From contig CANRLC010000005.1 in NCBI GenBank assembly GCA_947631405.1, positions 1 to 64,000 of the forward strand: 64,000 nt of DNA, written 5' to 3'. The stretch is from an uncultured Clostridia bacterium. GTDB taxonomy: Bacteria > Bacillota > Clostridia > Christensenellales > Aristaeellaceae. Made by a program: the position numbers and the translations under genes. This document shows positions 52,947 through 62,115 of this stretch, one piece after another (the stretch's first letter is position 1; every line of letters begins with the position of its first letter). The notes beneath the pieces were generated by a model. It saw only the letters and a program-made list of their open reading frames with translations, did not search any database and had not been told where the DNA came from.

Positions 52947-52960
<14 letters not shown>
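52286..52960 (+). CDS. cysE: Serine O-acetyltransferase
   Basis: A 224-aa CysE/EpsC-type enzyme that makes O-acetylserine for cysteine synthesis. The left-handed beta-helix is visible as hexapeptide repeats from about residue 70, with [17 protein letters not shown] and [14 protein letters not shown]. The C-terminus ends in a short helical tail. GAAGGAGGG precedes the ATG. It overlaps cysS by 14 bases. Confidence 0.95.
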
Positions 52961-54347
<1,387 letters not shown>

Positions 54348-54367
54348 CCGAAACCCAATAGACCATG

Positions 54368-54399
54368 GGCGAGACGGGCTAAACCGCCTCGCCTTTTTT
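54368..54399 (+). terminator. Rho-independent terminator of cysE-cysS
   Basis: GGCGAG (54368-54373) and CTCGCC (54388-54393) with an inner CGG/CCG pair, followed by T6. Confidence 0.85.
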
Positions 54400-54430
54400 A
54401 TTTTTGCCGTATTTTCTATTCCTAGATTAG

Positions 54431-54600
54431 TTGCGGCCTCGTGCGCGCAAGAAGGAAGCCCCGCAACCTAGTTCGGAAGTGGAGGCGGCCACCGGCCGCT
54501 CGGAGGTGGAGGCGGCTACCGGCCGCCCACGGCCTCGTGCGCAAAAGTTGGAAGTCCCGCAACCTAGTTCGGAGATGGAAGCGGCCACCGGCCGCCCGCA
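54431..54600 (+). repeat. Nested direct repeats ahead of spoIIGA
   Basis: Two units begin TTGCGGCCTCGTGCGC or CACGGCCTCGTGCGC and pass through CCCGCAACCTAGTTCGGA to GCGGCCACCGGCCGC. Inside the first unit, a 27-bp block (TCGGARGTGGAGGCGG...) is doubled. GTTGCGG and CCGCAAC form inverted arms. The open frame across it (54431-54676) is a repeat translation with no start site. Confidence 0.6.
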
Positions 54601-54602
54601 CA

Positions 54603-54677
54603 TGTCGAATGACGACGAGCTTTCCTCTTTTTTCGCGCGCGGAAACGACAGGGAAAAACGGGCGGACGCGCTATAAT
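54603..54677 (+). promoter_or_regulatory. Candidate Spo0A-controlled promoter of spoIIGA
   Basis: TGTCGAA at 54603-54609 matches the core 0A box. An imperfect reversed box (AACGACA, 54644-54650) lies 21 bases before TATAAT (54672-54677), and no good -35 is present. The pattern resembles the B. subtilis spoIIG promoter, which is sigma-A and Spo0A dependent with a long spacer. Confidence 0.5.
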
Positions 54678-54704
54678 TTCCCCCAGAAGGAGGCGGGAAG
54701 CACG

Positions 54705-55463
54705 CTGCTTGATCTCGTGATGGACGTGCTGACGCTCGCGATCGCGCTCCTGCTCGGCGGCCGGCGCGTGTACCCGGCCCGCGTCCTGCTCGGCGCGGCG
54801 GTGGGAACGCTGCTCGCGGCGCCGGCCAGACGCTCGGGCCTGCCGCAAGGGCTGATCGCGCTGCTGTGGCTGCCCATCGCTGGAGCGATGGCGCTCGCCG
54901 CCGGGGCCGACCCGAAAAGGCCCTTGCGCGCGGCGCTGCTCACGCTCGCCTCCGGCGCGCTGTTGGGCGGCCTCACGCTCGCGCTCAGCGGCGCGACGGG
55001 ATCGCTCGCCGCGGGCTACGCGCTCGGCCCGGCGATCGCGCTCGCCGCCGCGCTCGCGGCGGCAAGGGGCCGCGCGCGCAGGGCCGGGGCCTATGCGGGC
55101 CGGGCCAGACTGACGCTTCGCTACCGGGGCCGCACGGCGGCGTTCGACGCGATGGTGGATAGCGGCAATAGCCTGCGCGACTACCTGACCCGCCGCCCGG
55201 TGATCGTGCTGCCGGAGGCGACGGCGAGAAAGCGACTGGAATTGGGCGGCGCGGCGCTTCGCCCGATCTTCGCGGACACCGCCGGCGGCCGGCAGATGAT
55301 GTGGTGCTTTTTGCCGGAGGAGGCCGCGCTGCGCATGGGCGGCGAGAAAACGCCGCTGCGCGCGGCGGTGGCGCTCTCGCCGGGGCTTGCGCCCGACGCG
55401 CCCGCGCTGCTGCCGCAGGCGCTGCTCGGGGCCGATACCGAACCGGGTTCACGGACTGCATAG
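54705..55463 (+). CDS. spoIIGA: Sporulation sigma-E factor-processing peptidase SpoIIGA
   Basis: About 252 aa. The first half is five hydrophobic segments; the second is an aspartic-protease-like domain with the catalytic motif [11 protein letters not shown] and the pairing of [15 protein letters not shown] typical of SpoIIGA. It sits directly before sigE, as in all spore formers, and cleaves pro-sigma-E at the septum. The strong AGAAGGAGG (54685-54693) points to CTG 54705 (or ACG 54702) as the start; GTG 54717 and ATG 54720 are too far away and would cut into the first segment. Confidence 0.82.
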   Translation: MLDLVMDVLTLAIALLLGGRRVYPARVLLGAAVGTLLAAPARRSGLPQGLIALLWLPIAGAMALAAGADPKRPLRAALLTLASGALLGGLTLALSGATGSLAAGYALGPAIALAAALAAARGRARRAGAYAGRARLTLRYRGRTAAFDAMVDSGNSLRDYLTRRPVIVLPEATARKRLELGGAALRPIFADTAGGRQMMWCFLPEEAALRMGGEKTPLRAAVALSPGLAPDAPALLPQALLGADTEPGSRTA

Positions 55464-55474
55464 AGGGGGATTGC

Positions 55475-56200
55475 ATGATGGAAAGGCCGAAACAGGGAAG
55501 GGACGTCCGCTTCACGGGCAGGCCCGCGCTGACGCTCATCCGGCCGGAGGGCACGGTCGCCTATATCGGCGGGAGCGAATCGCTGCCCCCGCCGCTCACG
55601 CGCGAGGAGGAACAGGCGCTCTTCGAGCGGCTGGGCGAGGAGCCGGAGGCCGTGCGCAAGACGCTCATCGAGCACAACCTGCGTCTGGTCGTCTACATCG
55701 CCCGCAAGTTTGAAAACACCGGCGTCGGCCTCGAGGATCTGATCTCCATCGGCGCCATCGGGCTGATCAAGGCCGTCAACACGTTCGACCCGCAAAAGAA
55801 GATCAAGCTGGCGACCTATGCCTCGCGCTGCATCGAAAACGAGATCCTCATGTTCCTGCGCCGCACCAGCCGCCAGAAGCTGGAGGTCTCGCTGGACGAA
55901 CCGCTCAACACCGACTGGGACGGCAACGAGCTGCTCCTCTCGGACATCCTCGGCACGGAGGGCGACCTCGTCTACCGATCCATCGAGGAGACCGTCGAGC
56001 GCCAGATGCTCTCCGCCGCGCTCTCGCGCCTGTCCATGCGCGAAAAGGAGATCATGCGCCTGCGCTTCGGGCTGGGCGGCGGCGTGGAGAAGACGCAAAA
56101 GGAGGTCGCCGACCTGATGGGCATCAGCCAGAGCTACATTTCAAGGCTTGAAAAGCGCATCCTGCAGCGCCTGCAAAAGGATATGGCGCAGATGGGGTAA
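55475..56200 (+). CDS. sigE: RNA polymerase sporulation sigma factor SigE
   Basis: A 241-aa sigma-70 factor for the mother cell. [17 protein letters not shown] near residue 30 marks the end of the pro-sequence and start of region 1-2. Core motifs [33 protein letters not shown] and [12 protein letters not shown] match SigE throughout. The pro-sequence (about 25 residues) is polar and Arg-rich. ATG 55475 has GAGGGGGA upstream. The gene follows spoIIGA by 11 bases. Confidence 0.95.
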   Translation: MMERPKQGRDVRFTGRPALTLIRPEGTVAYIGGSESLPPPLTREEEQALFERLGEEPEAVRKTLIEHNLRLVVYIARKFENTGVGLEDLISIGAIGLIKAVNTFDPQKKIKLATYASRCIENEILMFLRRTSRQKLEVSLDEPLNTDWDGNELLLSDILGTEGDLVYRSIEETVERQMLSAALSRLSMREKEIMRLRFGLGGGVEKTQKEVADLMGISQSYISRLEKRILQRLQKDMAQMG

Positions 56201-56256
56201 ACAGACGCCGGGGGAAGGAACGGCGAACGGGGAAGGAAGCCGCAACCGAACGCTTC

Positions 56257-56285
56257 AGGGGACGCCGAACGCTAACGGCGTCCCT
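56257..56285 (+). terminator. Hairpin terminator after sigE
   Basis: AGGGGACGCCG and CGGCGTCCCT pair around an 8-base loop; an A/T-rich run (CAAATATT) follows. Confidence 0.65.
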
Positions 56286-56323
56286 CAAATATTGCCCCAA
56301 AGCCGCTCCCGCGCCGCCGCTTC

Positions 56324-56352
56324 TTGACAGAAAGAGGGGCCTGCGGTACAAT
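56324..56352 (+). promoter_or_regulatory. Sigma-A promoter of the M50-scpA-scpB operon
   Basis: TTGACA (56324-56329) and TACAAT (56347-56352), 17-bp spacer, about 46 bases before the CTG start. Confidence 0.82.
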
Positions 56353-56397
56353 AATCCTGCCGCGCCGCGGCAAACGAAGGATGGGAGGGGAGCCGCG

Positions 56398-57174
56398 CTG
56401 AATACGATTTCCGGCTTTTTCGCCGAGCCGCTCGCCTTCCTCGATCAGGCCGTCTTCCGCGTGGCGGCCGTGCTCATCGGGCTGTGCTGCCACGAGTGGG
56501 GGCACGCGTTCGTCGCCTACCGCTGCGGGGATGACACCGCGAAGCGCGCGGGCAGGCTGACGCTCAACCCGCTGCGCCACCTCGATCCTCTGGGCGCGAT
56601 CCTCATGTTCTTCGCGGGCTTCGGCTGGGCCAAGCCCGTTCCCGTGAATCCCTACCGCTTCCGCGGCGACCGCACGCGCTGCGACCTCGCCGTGTCGCTG
56701 GCGGGCATCACCGTCAACCTGATCCTGTTCATCGCCTTCACGCTGATCACCTGCGCCGGGAGCCTCTTTTTGTGGAAGCACGACGTGGTGGAGCTTTACG
56801 GCCTGTCCACGCTGGTCAGCTACCGCTATAACATCGTGTGGGCCGTCATCTCCGGCGCGGCGGCGAAGGAGCTTGCGGACTTCATCGCCGTGCCGCTGCT
56901 CGCGCCCGTCGTGCGCCTGAGCGCGTATACGGCGCTGGTCAACCTCAACCTCGCCGTGTTTAACCTTTTGCCCGTGCCGCCGCTGGACGGCTATCATGTG
57001 GTCAACGACCTCATCTTCAAGGGCCGCTTTCAGCTCTCCGAGCGCGCGTTCCGCGTGTGCATGCTCGTCGTGCTCGTGCTGGCCGCACAGGGGCTGCTCG
57101 GGCGCATCGTGCAGGCGGTCGTCTATCCCGCGCAGGCGCTGCTGCTCTGGCCGGTCGCGCGCATCTGGGGGTAA
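56398..57174 (+). CDS. Site-2 protease family (M50) membrane metalloprotease
   Basis: About 258 aa with the zinc motif HEWGH in [14 protein letters not shown] and the third ligand in VPPLDGYHV; several hydrophobic segments surround them. It resembles the short YwhC-like M50 group. The protein-like frame begins at CTG 56398 (then [19 protein letters not shown]), 5 bases after GGGAGGGGAG; the in-frame GTG at 56461 lacks a ribosome binding site. It may cleave a membrane-bound regulator, but the target is unknown. scpA follows after 2 bases. Confidence 0.8.
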   Translation: MNTISGFFAEPLAFLDQAVFRVAAVLIGLCCHEWGHAFVAYRCGDDTAKRAGRLTLNPLRHLDPLGAILMFFAGFGWAKPVPVNPYRFRGDRTRCDLAVSLAGITVNLILFIAFTLITCAGSLFLWKHDVVELYGLSTLVSYRYNIVWAVISGAAAKELADFIAVPLLAPVVRLSAYTALVNLNLAVFNLLPVPPLDGYHVVNDLIFKGRFQLSERAFRVCMLVVLVLAAQGLLGRIVQAVVYPAQALLLWPVARIWG

Positions 57175-57176
57175 GC

Positions 57177-57992
57177 ATGGCGCTGTACGTTTCGCTCAAG
57201 CAGTTTGAAGGCCCGCTCGACCTGCTCCTGCACCTGATCTCCCGCGCGAAGCTGGACATCAAGGACATCTTCGTCTCCGAGATCACCGAGCAGTATCTCG
57301 CCTCGATGAGCAGCGTGGACGAACTGGATATGGACTCCGCCAGCGAGTTCCTCACGATGGCCGCGACGCTGCTGGAGATCAAGTCCCGCGCGCTGCTGCC
57401 GCGCCCGCCGGAGCCGACGGAGGAGGGCGAGGAGACGCCGGAACAGGCGCTCATCAGACGGCTGGAGGAATACAAGCTCTACAAGGAGAGCGCCGGGCGC
57501 ATGAAGGAGTTTGAGCGCGCGGCGATGCGCGCGTTCGTGAAGCTCCCGGAGGAATACCCGCTGCCGCCGCAGCCCGTCGAGCTGACGGGCCTGTCGCTGG
57601 AGGGCCTCGTGCGCGCGCTGGAGCGCATCCTCGCCCGGCAAGCCGTCTCCGACGAGCCGGGCCGCGCGATGCGCCAGATCACGCGCGACCGCTACACCGT
57701 GGAGCAGTGCGTGTTCAACCTCACCGCGCGGCTGCGCAAGGGGCCGGTGCTCTTCACCCAGATGCTCTCCGAGCGCGTGACGCGCGACGAGATCGTGACG
57801 TATTTCATGGCGATGCTCGAGCTGATTCGGCTCGGCAGGCTGCACGCGAGGCAGGAGCGGGTGTTTGACGACATCCTGCTGCTGCCCGGCAGGGAGGACG
57901 ACGATGGAGACGACGCCGAACGAGGCGATCAAGACGCAGGAGACGGCGCTGACGCCGGCGGAGCCGACGGCGGAAGCGCCGCAGACGCCTGA
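57177..57992 (+). CDS. scpA: Segregation and condensation protein A
   Basis: A 271-aa kleisin that joins the heads of the SMC dimer. The N-terminal FEGPLDLLLHLISRAKLDI and EFLTMAATLLEIKSRALLP are typical; the C-terminal winged-helix part is near VTRDEIVTYFMAMLELIRLGRL. After residue about 240 it runs into an Asp-, Gly- and Ala-rich tail that overlaps scpB by 89 bases, so the tail is shaped by the scpB start. Frame upstream of ATG 57177 belongs to the M50 gene. Confidence 0.92.
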   Translation: MALYVSLKQFEGPLDLLLHLISRAKLDIKDIFVSEITEQYLASMSSVDELDMDSASEFLTMAATLLEIKSRALLPRPPEPTEEGEETPEQALIRRLEEYKLYKESAGRMKEFERAAMRAFVKLPEEYPLPPQPVELTGLSLEGLVRALERILARQAVSDEPGRAMRQITRDRYTVEQCVFNLTARLRKGPVLFTQMLSERVTRDEIVTYFMAMLELIRLGRLHARQERVFDDILLLPGREDDDGDDAERGDQDAGDGADAGGADGGSAADA

Positions 57993-58698
57993 GACGGAGC
58001 CGGCGCAAGGCGACGCCGCGCCCGACGCGCTGGACGAAAAGGAGCGGCTGGGCGTGGTGGAGGCCATCCTCTTCGTGGCGGGCGACGCGGTGGAAAAGCA
58101 GGCGCTCTGCCGCGCGATGGACGTGACGGAGGAGGCGCTTGAGGACATCCTCGACGCGCTGGAGAGCGGCTACGATTTCGACCGGCGCGGGCTGCGGCTG
58201 CTGCGCTTCGGCGCGCATGTGCAGCTGGCAACCCGGCCCGACTACGCGCCGTATGTGGAGCGGCTGCTCCAGCCCGTGCAGAAGCAGACGCTCTCGCAGG
58301 CGGTGATGGAGACGCTCGCGGTGATCGCCTACCGCCAGCCCGTGACCAAGGGCGAGATCGAGCAGGTGCGCGGCGTCAAGTGCGATTACTCGGTGCAGAT
58401 GCTCGTCACGCGCGGGCTGATCGAGGAGATCGGCCGCAAGGAGACGCTGGGGCGGCCCATCCTCTACGGGACGACGGACGCGTTTTTGCGCCACTTTGGC
58501 ATCGGCTCGCTGAGCGAGCTGCCGCAGATCGACTTTTCCCGGCTGGCCGGAAAGCTGGCCGCGTCGGATGAAGGCGAAGCGGGCGAGCGCGCAGCGGAGG
58601 ACGGCGCGCCGGGCGGGGACGAGGCGGAGCTGCCGCCGCCCATGACGGACGCGCTTCTAGACGAAGAAGACGGCGCGGCGGACGCGCCAGGGGAATGA
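57904..58698 (+). CDS. scpB: Segregation and condensation protein B
   Basis: A 264-aa partner of ScpA with two winged-helix domains: EAILFVAGDAVEKQALCRA and LSQAVMETLAVIAYRQPVTKGEIEQVRG. ATG 57904 has GGGAGG 6 bases upstream and lies inside scpA. The first 45 residues are a low-complexity Thr/Pro/Glu stretch before the fold, and the last 50 are again acidic and disordered, both longer than usual. Confidence 0.92.
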   Translation: METTPNEAIKTQETALTPAEPTAEAPQTPETEPAQGDAAPDALDEKERLGVVEAILFVAGDAVEKQALCRAMDVTEEALEDILDALESGYDFDRRGLRLLRFGAHVQLATRPDYAPYVERLLQPVQKQTLSQAVMETLAVIAYRQPVTKGEIEQVRGVKCDYSVQMLVTRGLIEEIGRKETLGRPILYGTTDAFLRHFGIGSLSELPQIDFSRLAGKLAASDEGEAGERAAEDGAPGGDEAELPPPMTDALLDEEDGAADAPGE

Positions 58699-58753
58699 AT
58701 GTGTCCCGCAATCGGGCGGGATGACATAAAACAAGACAAAAGGAGACGAGACG

Positions 58754-59197
58754 ATGAAAAAGTTTGTGGAGGATTTCAAGGCCTTCGTCATGCGCGGCAA
58801 CGTGATGGACATGGCCGTCGGCGTCATCATCGGCGGCGCGTTCGGCAAGATCATCACGTCGCTGGTGGACGACATGTTCATGCCGCTGCTGGGTATCATC
58901 ACGGGCGGCGTCAACTTCTCCGGCCTCTTCTACGCGCTGGACGGGCAGGCCTATCCGTCCATCGAGGCCGCCGCCGAGGCGGGCGTGGGCACGCTCAACT
59001 ACGGCGCGTTCATCCAGAACATCATCGACTTCCTGCTCGTTGCGCTGTGCATGTTCCTGATGATCCGTCTGGTCGGCAAGCTGCACAGGAAGCAGGAGGA
59101 GGCCCCGGCCAAGCCGGCGCGCATCTGCCCGTTCTGCAAGATGGAGATCGCGGACGACGCCACGCGCTGCCCGCACTGCACCTCCGAGCTGAAGTAA
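58754..59197 (+). CDS. mscL: Large-conductance mechanosensitive channel with zinc-ribbon tail
   Basis: A 147-aa MscL. The N-terminal MKKFVEDFKAFVMRGNVMD and the first pore helix AVGVIIGGAFGKI are diagnostic, with the second helix at about 95-118. Instead of the usual charged helical C-terminus, it ends in CPFCKMEIADDATRCPHC, a zinc-ribbon of two CxxC knuckles. It opens under membrane tension to release solutes. AAAAGGAGA precedes the ATG. A terminator follows. Confidence 0.93.
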   Translation: MKKFVEDFKAFVMRGNVMDMAVGVIIGGAFGKIITSLVDDMFMPLLGIITGGVNFSGLFYALDGQAYPSIEAAAEAGVGTLNYGAFIQNIIDFLLVALCMFLMIRLVGKLHRKQEEAPAKPARICPFCKMEIADDATRCPHCTSELK

Positions 59198-59209
59198 AAA
59201 GAGCGCTTT

Positions 59210-59238
59210 GCCGCCCTCTCGCATGGGAGGGCGGCTTT
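59210..59238 (+). terminator. Terminator after mscL
   Basis: GCCGCCCTC pairs with GAGGGCGGC, followed by TTT. Confidence 0.7.
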
Positions 59239-59284
59239 GCATACCCGCCGCGCGGCGCTCATACGCTTCGCGGGAGGGATGCCC

Positions 59285-60157
59285 ATGCGACTGGTTGCCA
59301 TTGGCGGCGATATGCGGATGAACGGCGCGGTGCTCGCGGCGCGGCGCGCCGGATGGGAGGCCGAGTGGCTGCGGCGCGCGCAGGACGCGCCGCAAAGGGG
59401 CGCGCGGGCGGACGCGGCGCTGCTGCCGTGGCCCGCCAGCTTCAGGGAGGGGCGGCTCGTCGGCGCGCCGCCGGGCGAGGCGATGACGCCGGAGGAGGCG
59501 CGCTCGCTCGTGCCGCCCTGCGCGCTGCTCGTGTGCGGTTCGGGTGTGCCGCGGGACGCCTTCCCGCAGGCTGCCGCGCGCTTTGACCCGGGGAGCGACG
59601 AAGCGTTCCTGCGGCAAAACGCGCGGCTGACGGCGGAGGGCGCGATCGCCTCGGCGCTGCGCCCCGGCACGCGCGCGCTGCTGGGCAGCGCCTGCCTCGT
59701 CACGGGCTACGGGCGCATCGGGCAGGAGCTGACCGCGCGCCTGTGCGCGATGGGCGCGTTCGTGATCGTCTGCGCGCGCAGCGAGGTTCAAATGCGCGCG
59801 GCGCACGCGGCGGGCGCGCATCCCGTGCCGATGACCGCTCTGGAGAGCGCGGCGGCGCAGGCCGATCTGATCTTCAACACCGTCCCCGCGCGGGTGCTCG
59901 GCGCGGGCGCGCTGCGCGCGATCCGCAGGGACGCGCTGCTGCTCGAGCTGGCGAGCGCGCCCTACGGCGCGGACGTCGAGGAGGCGGTGCGCCTCGGCGT
60001 GGACATGCGCGTGGAGAGCGGCGTGCCGGGCCGCTACGCGCCCAATGAGGCGGGCGCGGCGCTCTTTGAGGCGGCGGCGCGCGCGCTTGACAGGCGGGCG
60101 GACGCCGGGGACGATGCCCAACGCGGCGCGCAGGGGCGCGCGGAAACGGAGGCTTGA
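59285..60157 (+). CDS. dpaA: Dipicolinate synthase subunit A
   Basis: A 290-aa SpoVFA. The start RLVAIGGDMRM and the NAD(P)-binding LVTGYGRIGQELTARL in the middle are typical. With DpaB it converts dihydrodipicolinate to dipicolinic acid for spore core dehydration. ATG 59285 lies 8 bases after GGGAGGG; the ATG at 59279 is too close. The C-terminal 20 residues are low complexity. The stop is 2 bases from the dpaB start. Confidence 0.88.
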   Translation: MRLVAIGGDMRMNGAVLAARRAGWEAEWLRRAQDAPQRGARADAALLPWPASFREGRLVGAPPGEAMTPEEARSLVPPCALLVCGSGVPRDAFPQAAARFDPGSDEAFLRQNARLTAEGAIASALRPGTRALLGSACLVTGYGRIGQELTARLCAMGAFVIVCARSEVQMRAAHAAGAHPVPMTALESAAAQADLIFNTVPARVLGAGALRAIRRDALLLELASAPYGADVEEAVRLGVDMRVESGVPGRYAPNEAGAALFEAAARALDRRADAGDDAQRGAQGRAETEA

Positions 60158-60159
60158 CG

Positions 60160-60726
60160 ATGGAGACGGTGGGATTCGCGATGACGGGGTCGTTCTGCAC
60201 GTTCGCGCAGGCGATGCCGCAGATGAAACTGCTGTGCGAGGCGGGGTATCGGGTCATCCCGATCATGTCGAATAGCGCGTATGAGACGGACACGCGCTTT
60301 GGCCGGGCGGCGGACTGGGTCGCGCAGGCCGAGGAGGCGACGGGCGAACGGGTCATCCACACGATCGCGCAGGCGGAGCCGATCGGCCCCAAGAAGCTGC
60401 TCGATTTGCTGATCGTCGCGCCCTGTACGGGCAACACGCTGGGCAAGCTCGCCGCGGGCGTCTACGATACCGCGCCGACGCTCGCGGTCAAGAGCCACCG
60501 GCGCAACGGGCGGCCCGTGCTCATCGCCGTCTCCACGAACGACGCGCTCTCCGGCTCCGCGGCGAGCCTCGGCGCGCTGCTCGCGCGCGAAGGGTTCTTC
60601 TTCGTCCCCTTCGGGCAGGACGACCCGGCGCAAAAGCCCGCGAGCTGCGTGGCCGACTTTGGCAGGCTGCTCCCCGCCGCACGCGAGGCGCTCGCGGGCA
60701 GGCAGATGCAGCCGATGCTTTTTTAG
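60160..60726 (+). CDS. dpaB: Dipicolinate synthase subunit B
   Basis: A 188-aa flavoprotein-fold SpoVFB. TGSFCTFAQAMPQM at the start and LLIVAPCTGNTLGKLAAGVYD in the middle match the family. ATG 60160 has GGAGG 7 bases upstream. Expressed in the mother cell together with dpaA in other spore formers; no sigma-K promoter could be pointed out here. Confidence 0.92.
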   Translation: METVGFAMTGSFCTFAQAMPQMKLLCEAGYRVIPIMSNSAYETDTRFGRAADWVAQAEEATGERVIHTIAQAEPIGPKKLLDLLIVAPCTGNTLGKLAAGVYDTAPTLAVKSHRRNGRPVLIAVSTNDALSGSAASLGALLAREGFFFVPFGQDDPAQKPASCVADFGRLLPAAREALAGRQMQPMLF

Positions 60727-60762
60727 CGCGCTGGGAAGAAAAGGCGGCGGTGATTCGTTTTC

Positions 60763-60791
60763 TTTACAAGGGACGCCGTTTTGATTATAAT
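60763..60791 (+). promoter_or_regulatory. Sigma-A promoter
   Basis: TTTACA (60763-60768) and TATAAT (60786-60791), 17-bp spacer, 19 bases before the next start. Confidence 0.75.
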
Positions 60792-60810
60792 AGACGCAAG
60801 AGGTGATCGC

Positions 60811-61989
60811 ATGAAGAGGCTGCTCGCGGCGCTTGCGGCGCTGCTGCTCGCGCCCGCGCTGGCGCTGGGCGAGACCCCGGCGCTGAGCGTGGGCATGAGC
60901 GAACTGACAAGCGGCGAGAGCCGCGTGGCGATCTTCTACGCGCAGGCTTCGCCGGACGCCGGCGAGGCGGCGCTCGACGCCGCGGCGAAGATCAACGCGC
61001 TGATCGAGGAGCGCTTTTTGCAGACCCGCGCAGCCGCAGCGTTCGCGCAGGCGAGCGGGCGCGGCAGCGCGGCGATCCTGCAGGAGGAGAGCGTTTACCA
61101 AAACGAGGAGATCGCGTCGATCGGCCTGCTCTGGCAGGGCCGCCAGAGCGACGGCGCGGACGGCTGCTCGGCCCACGCGCTGAACGTGTCGCTCACCACG
61201 GGCGAGGAACTGACCTTCGGCGATCTCTTTGAGGATGCGGACGCGGCGGCGCGGGCGATGGAGGAGATCGTCAGCCGCGACGTGCTGCCGGAGACGTCCG
61301 AATACATGGCCTTTGCGGAGCTTGCGCCGCTGCCGCGCGACTGCTTCTGGTTTGACGAGAGCGGCCTCACCGTCGGCTATCCCGCCGAGCGCTACCGCGC
61401 CCTGAGCGGCCGCGCGGGGACGATCCATTTCGCGTGGTACGAGATCGCGGACTTCATCGCGGAGGATAGCCCCGTCTACGCGCTCTCGCGCCCGCAGGCC
61501 CCCGACGCGCTGGCCGTGCGCGCGGCGCTGGAGGAGGGCGGCTTCGGCGTTGGCCCCGGCACGACCTTGGGCATGCCGCTGGGCGAGGCGCTCGCGGGCC
61601 TGACGCTGCTGCGCGAGCCGGACTTTGCGCGCGACGAGGCGGCGGGCGGCGCGGTGCGGCTGTATCTGTTTGAGGAGAGCGCGCTGCGCGGCTACGCGCT
61701 GGAGACGCTGCGCTACGTCGATACGGCGGAGGCGGACACGCCCGTCAGCGGCGTGCGCGCCTCTCGCATCAGCTGGCACGGGCTGACCACGGGCGTCACC
61801 ACGCGCGAGGAGATCGTCTATCTGCTGGGCGAGCCGGACGAGACGCTCGCCTACGGCGAGGACGCCGCGCGCGACGCGATGCTTCCCCCGGGCGAGAGCC
61901 TGATCTACCGGGGCGGCGGCGCGAAGCTCTGCGCGCATGTGGGCGAGGACGGCGTGCTGGCGATGCTCGCCATTCGCGCGGACAACTAG
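60811..61989 (+). CDS. Secreted protein with DUF3298-like domain
   Basis: A 392-aa protein with a clean signal peptide (MKRLLAALAALLLAPALALG). Residues about 115-220 contain HALNVSLTTGEELTFGDLFED and the later FAWYEIADFI, as in the DUF3298/RsiV-type lysozyme-binding fold. The C-terminal third (about 240-392) has a region around TTREEIVYLLGEPDETL that resembles proteins with a copper-amine-like or SmpA-type repeat, not firmly assigned. It probably acts outside the membrane. Single gene with its own promoter and terminator. Confidence 0.65.
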   Translation: MKRLLAALAALLLAPALALGETPALSVGMSELTSGESRVAIFYAQASPDAGEAALDAAAKINALIEERFLQTRAAAAFAQASGRGSAAILQEESVYQNEEIASIGLLWQGRQSDGADGCSAHALNVSLTTGEELTFGDLFEDADAAARAMEEIVSRDVLPETSEYMAFAELAPLPRDCFWFDESGLTVGYPAERYRALSGRAGTIHFAWYEIADFIAEDSPVYALSRPQAPDALAVRAALEEGGFGVGPGTTLGMPLGEALAGLTLLREPDFARDEAAGGAVRLYLFEESALRGYALETLRYVDTAEADTPVSGVRASRISWHGLTTGVTTREEIVYLLGEPDETLAYGEDAARDAMLPPGESLIYRGGGAKLCAHVGEDGVLAMLAIRADN

Positions 61990-61990
61990 C

Positions 61991-62019
61991 TTGTCTGGAA
62001 AGCAAAAATGTGGTATACT
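61991..62019 (+). promoter_or_regulatory. Sigma-A-like promoter of ftsK/spoIIIE
   Basis: TTGTCT (61991-61996) and TATACT (62014-62019), 17-bp spacer. The hairpin at 62022-62055 lies right behind it. Confidence 0.5.
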
Positions 62020-62021
62020 TC

Positions 62022-62055
62022 AATCTGCCTGAGCGCGCTCAGGCGGATTGTTTTT
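62022..62055 (+). terminator. Rho-independent terminator
   Basis: AATCTGCCTGAGC pairs with GCTCAGGCGGATT (one wobble) and is followed by GT5. It ends the DUF3298-like gene. Confidence 0.8.
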
Positions 62056-62115
62056 GAAAGCGCATGCGCGCGGGCGCAGGGTTTGCGCCGCGCGGCGGGA
62101 TAAGGAGGACGGCGG

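Noticed and set aside
54431-54676. Frame of 81 codons with repeated EAATGR peptides
   Set aside because: Starts at TTG without a ribosome binding site and only mirrors the DNA repeats.
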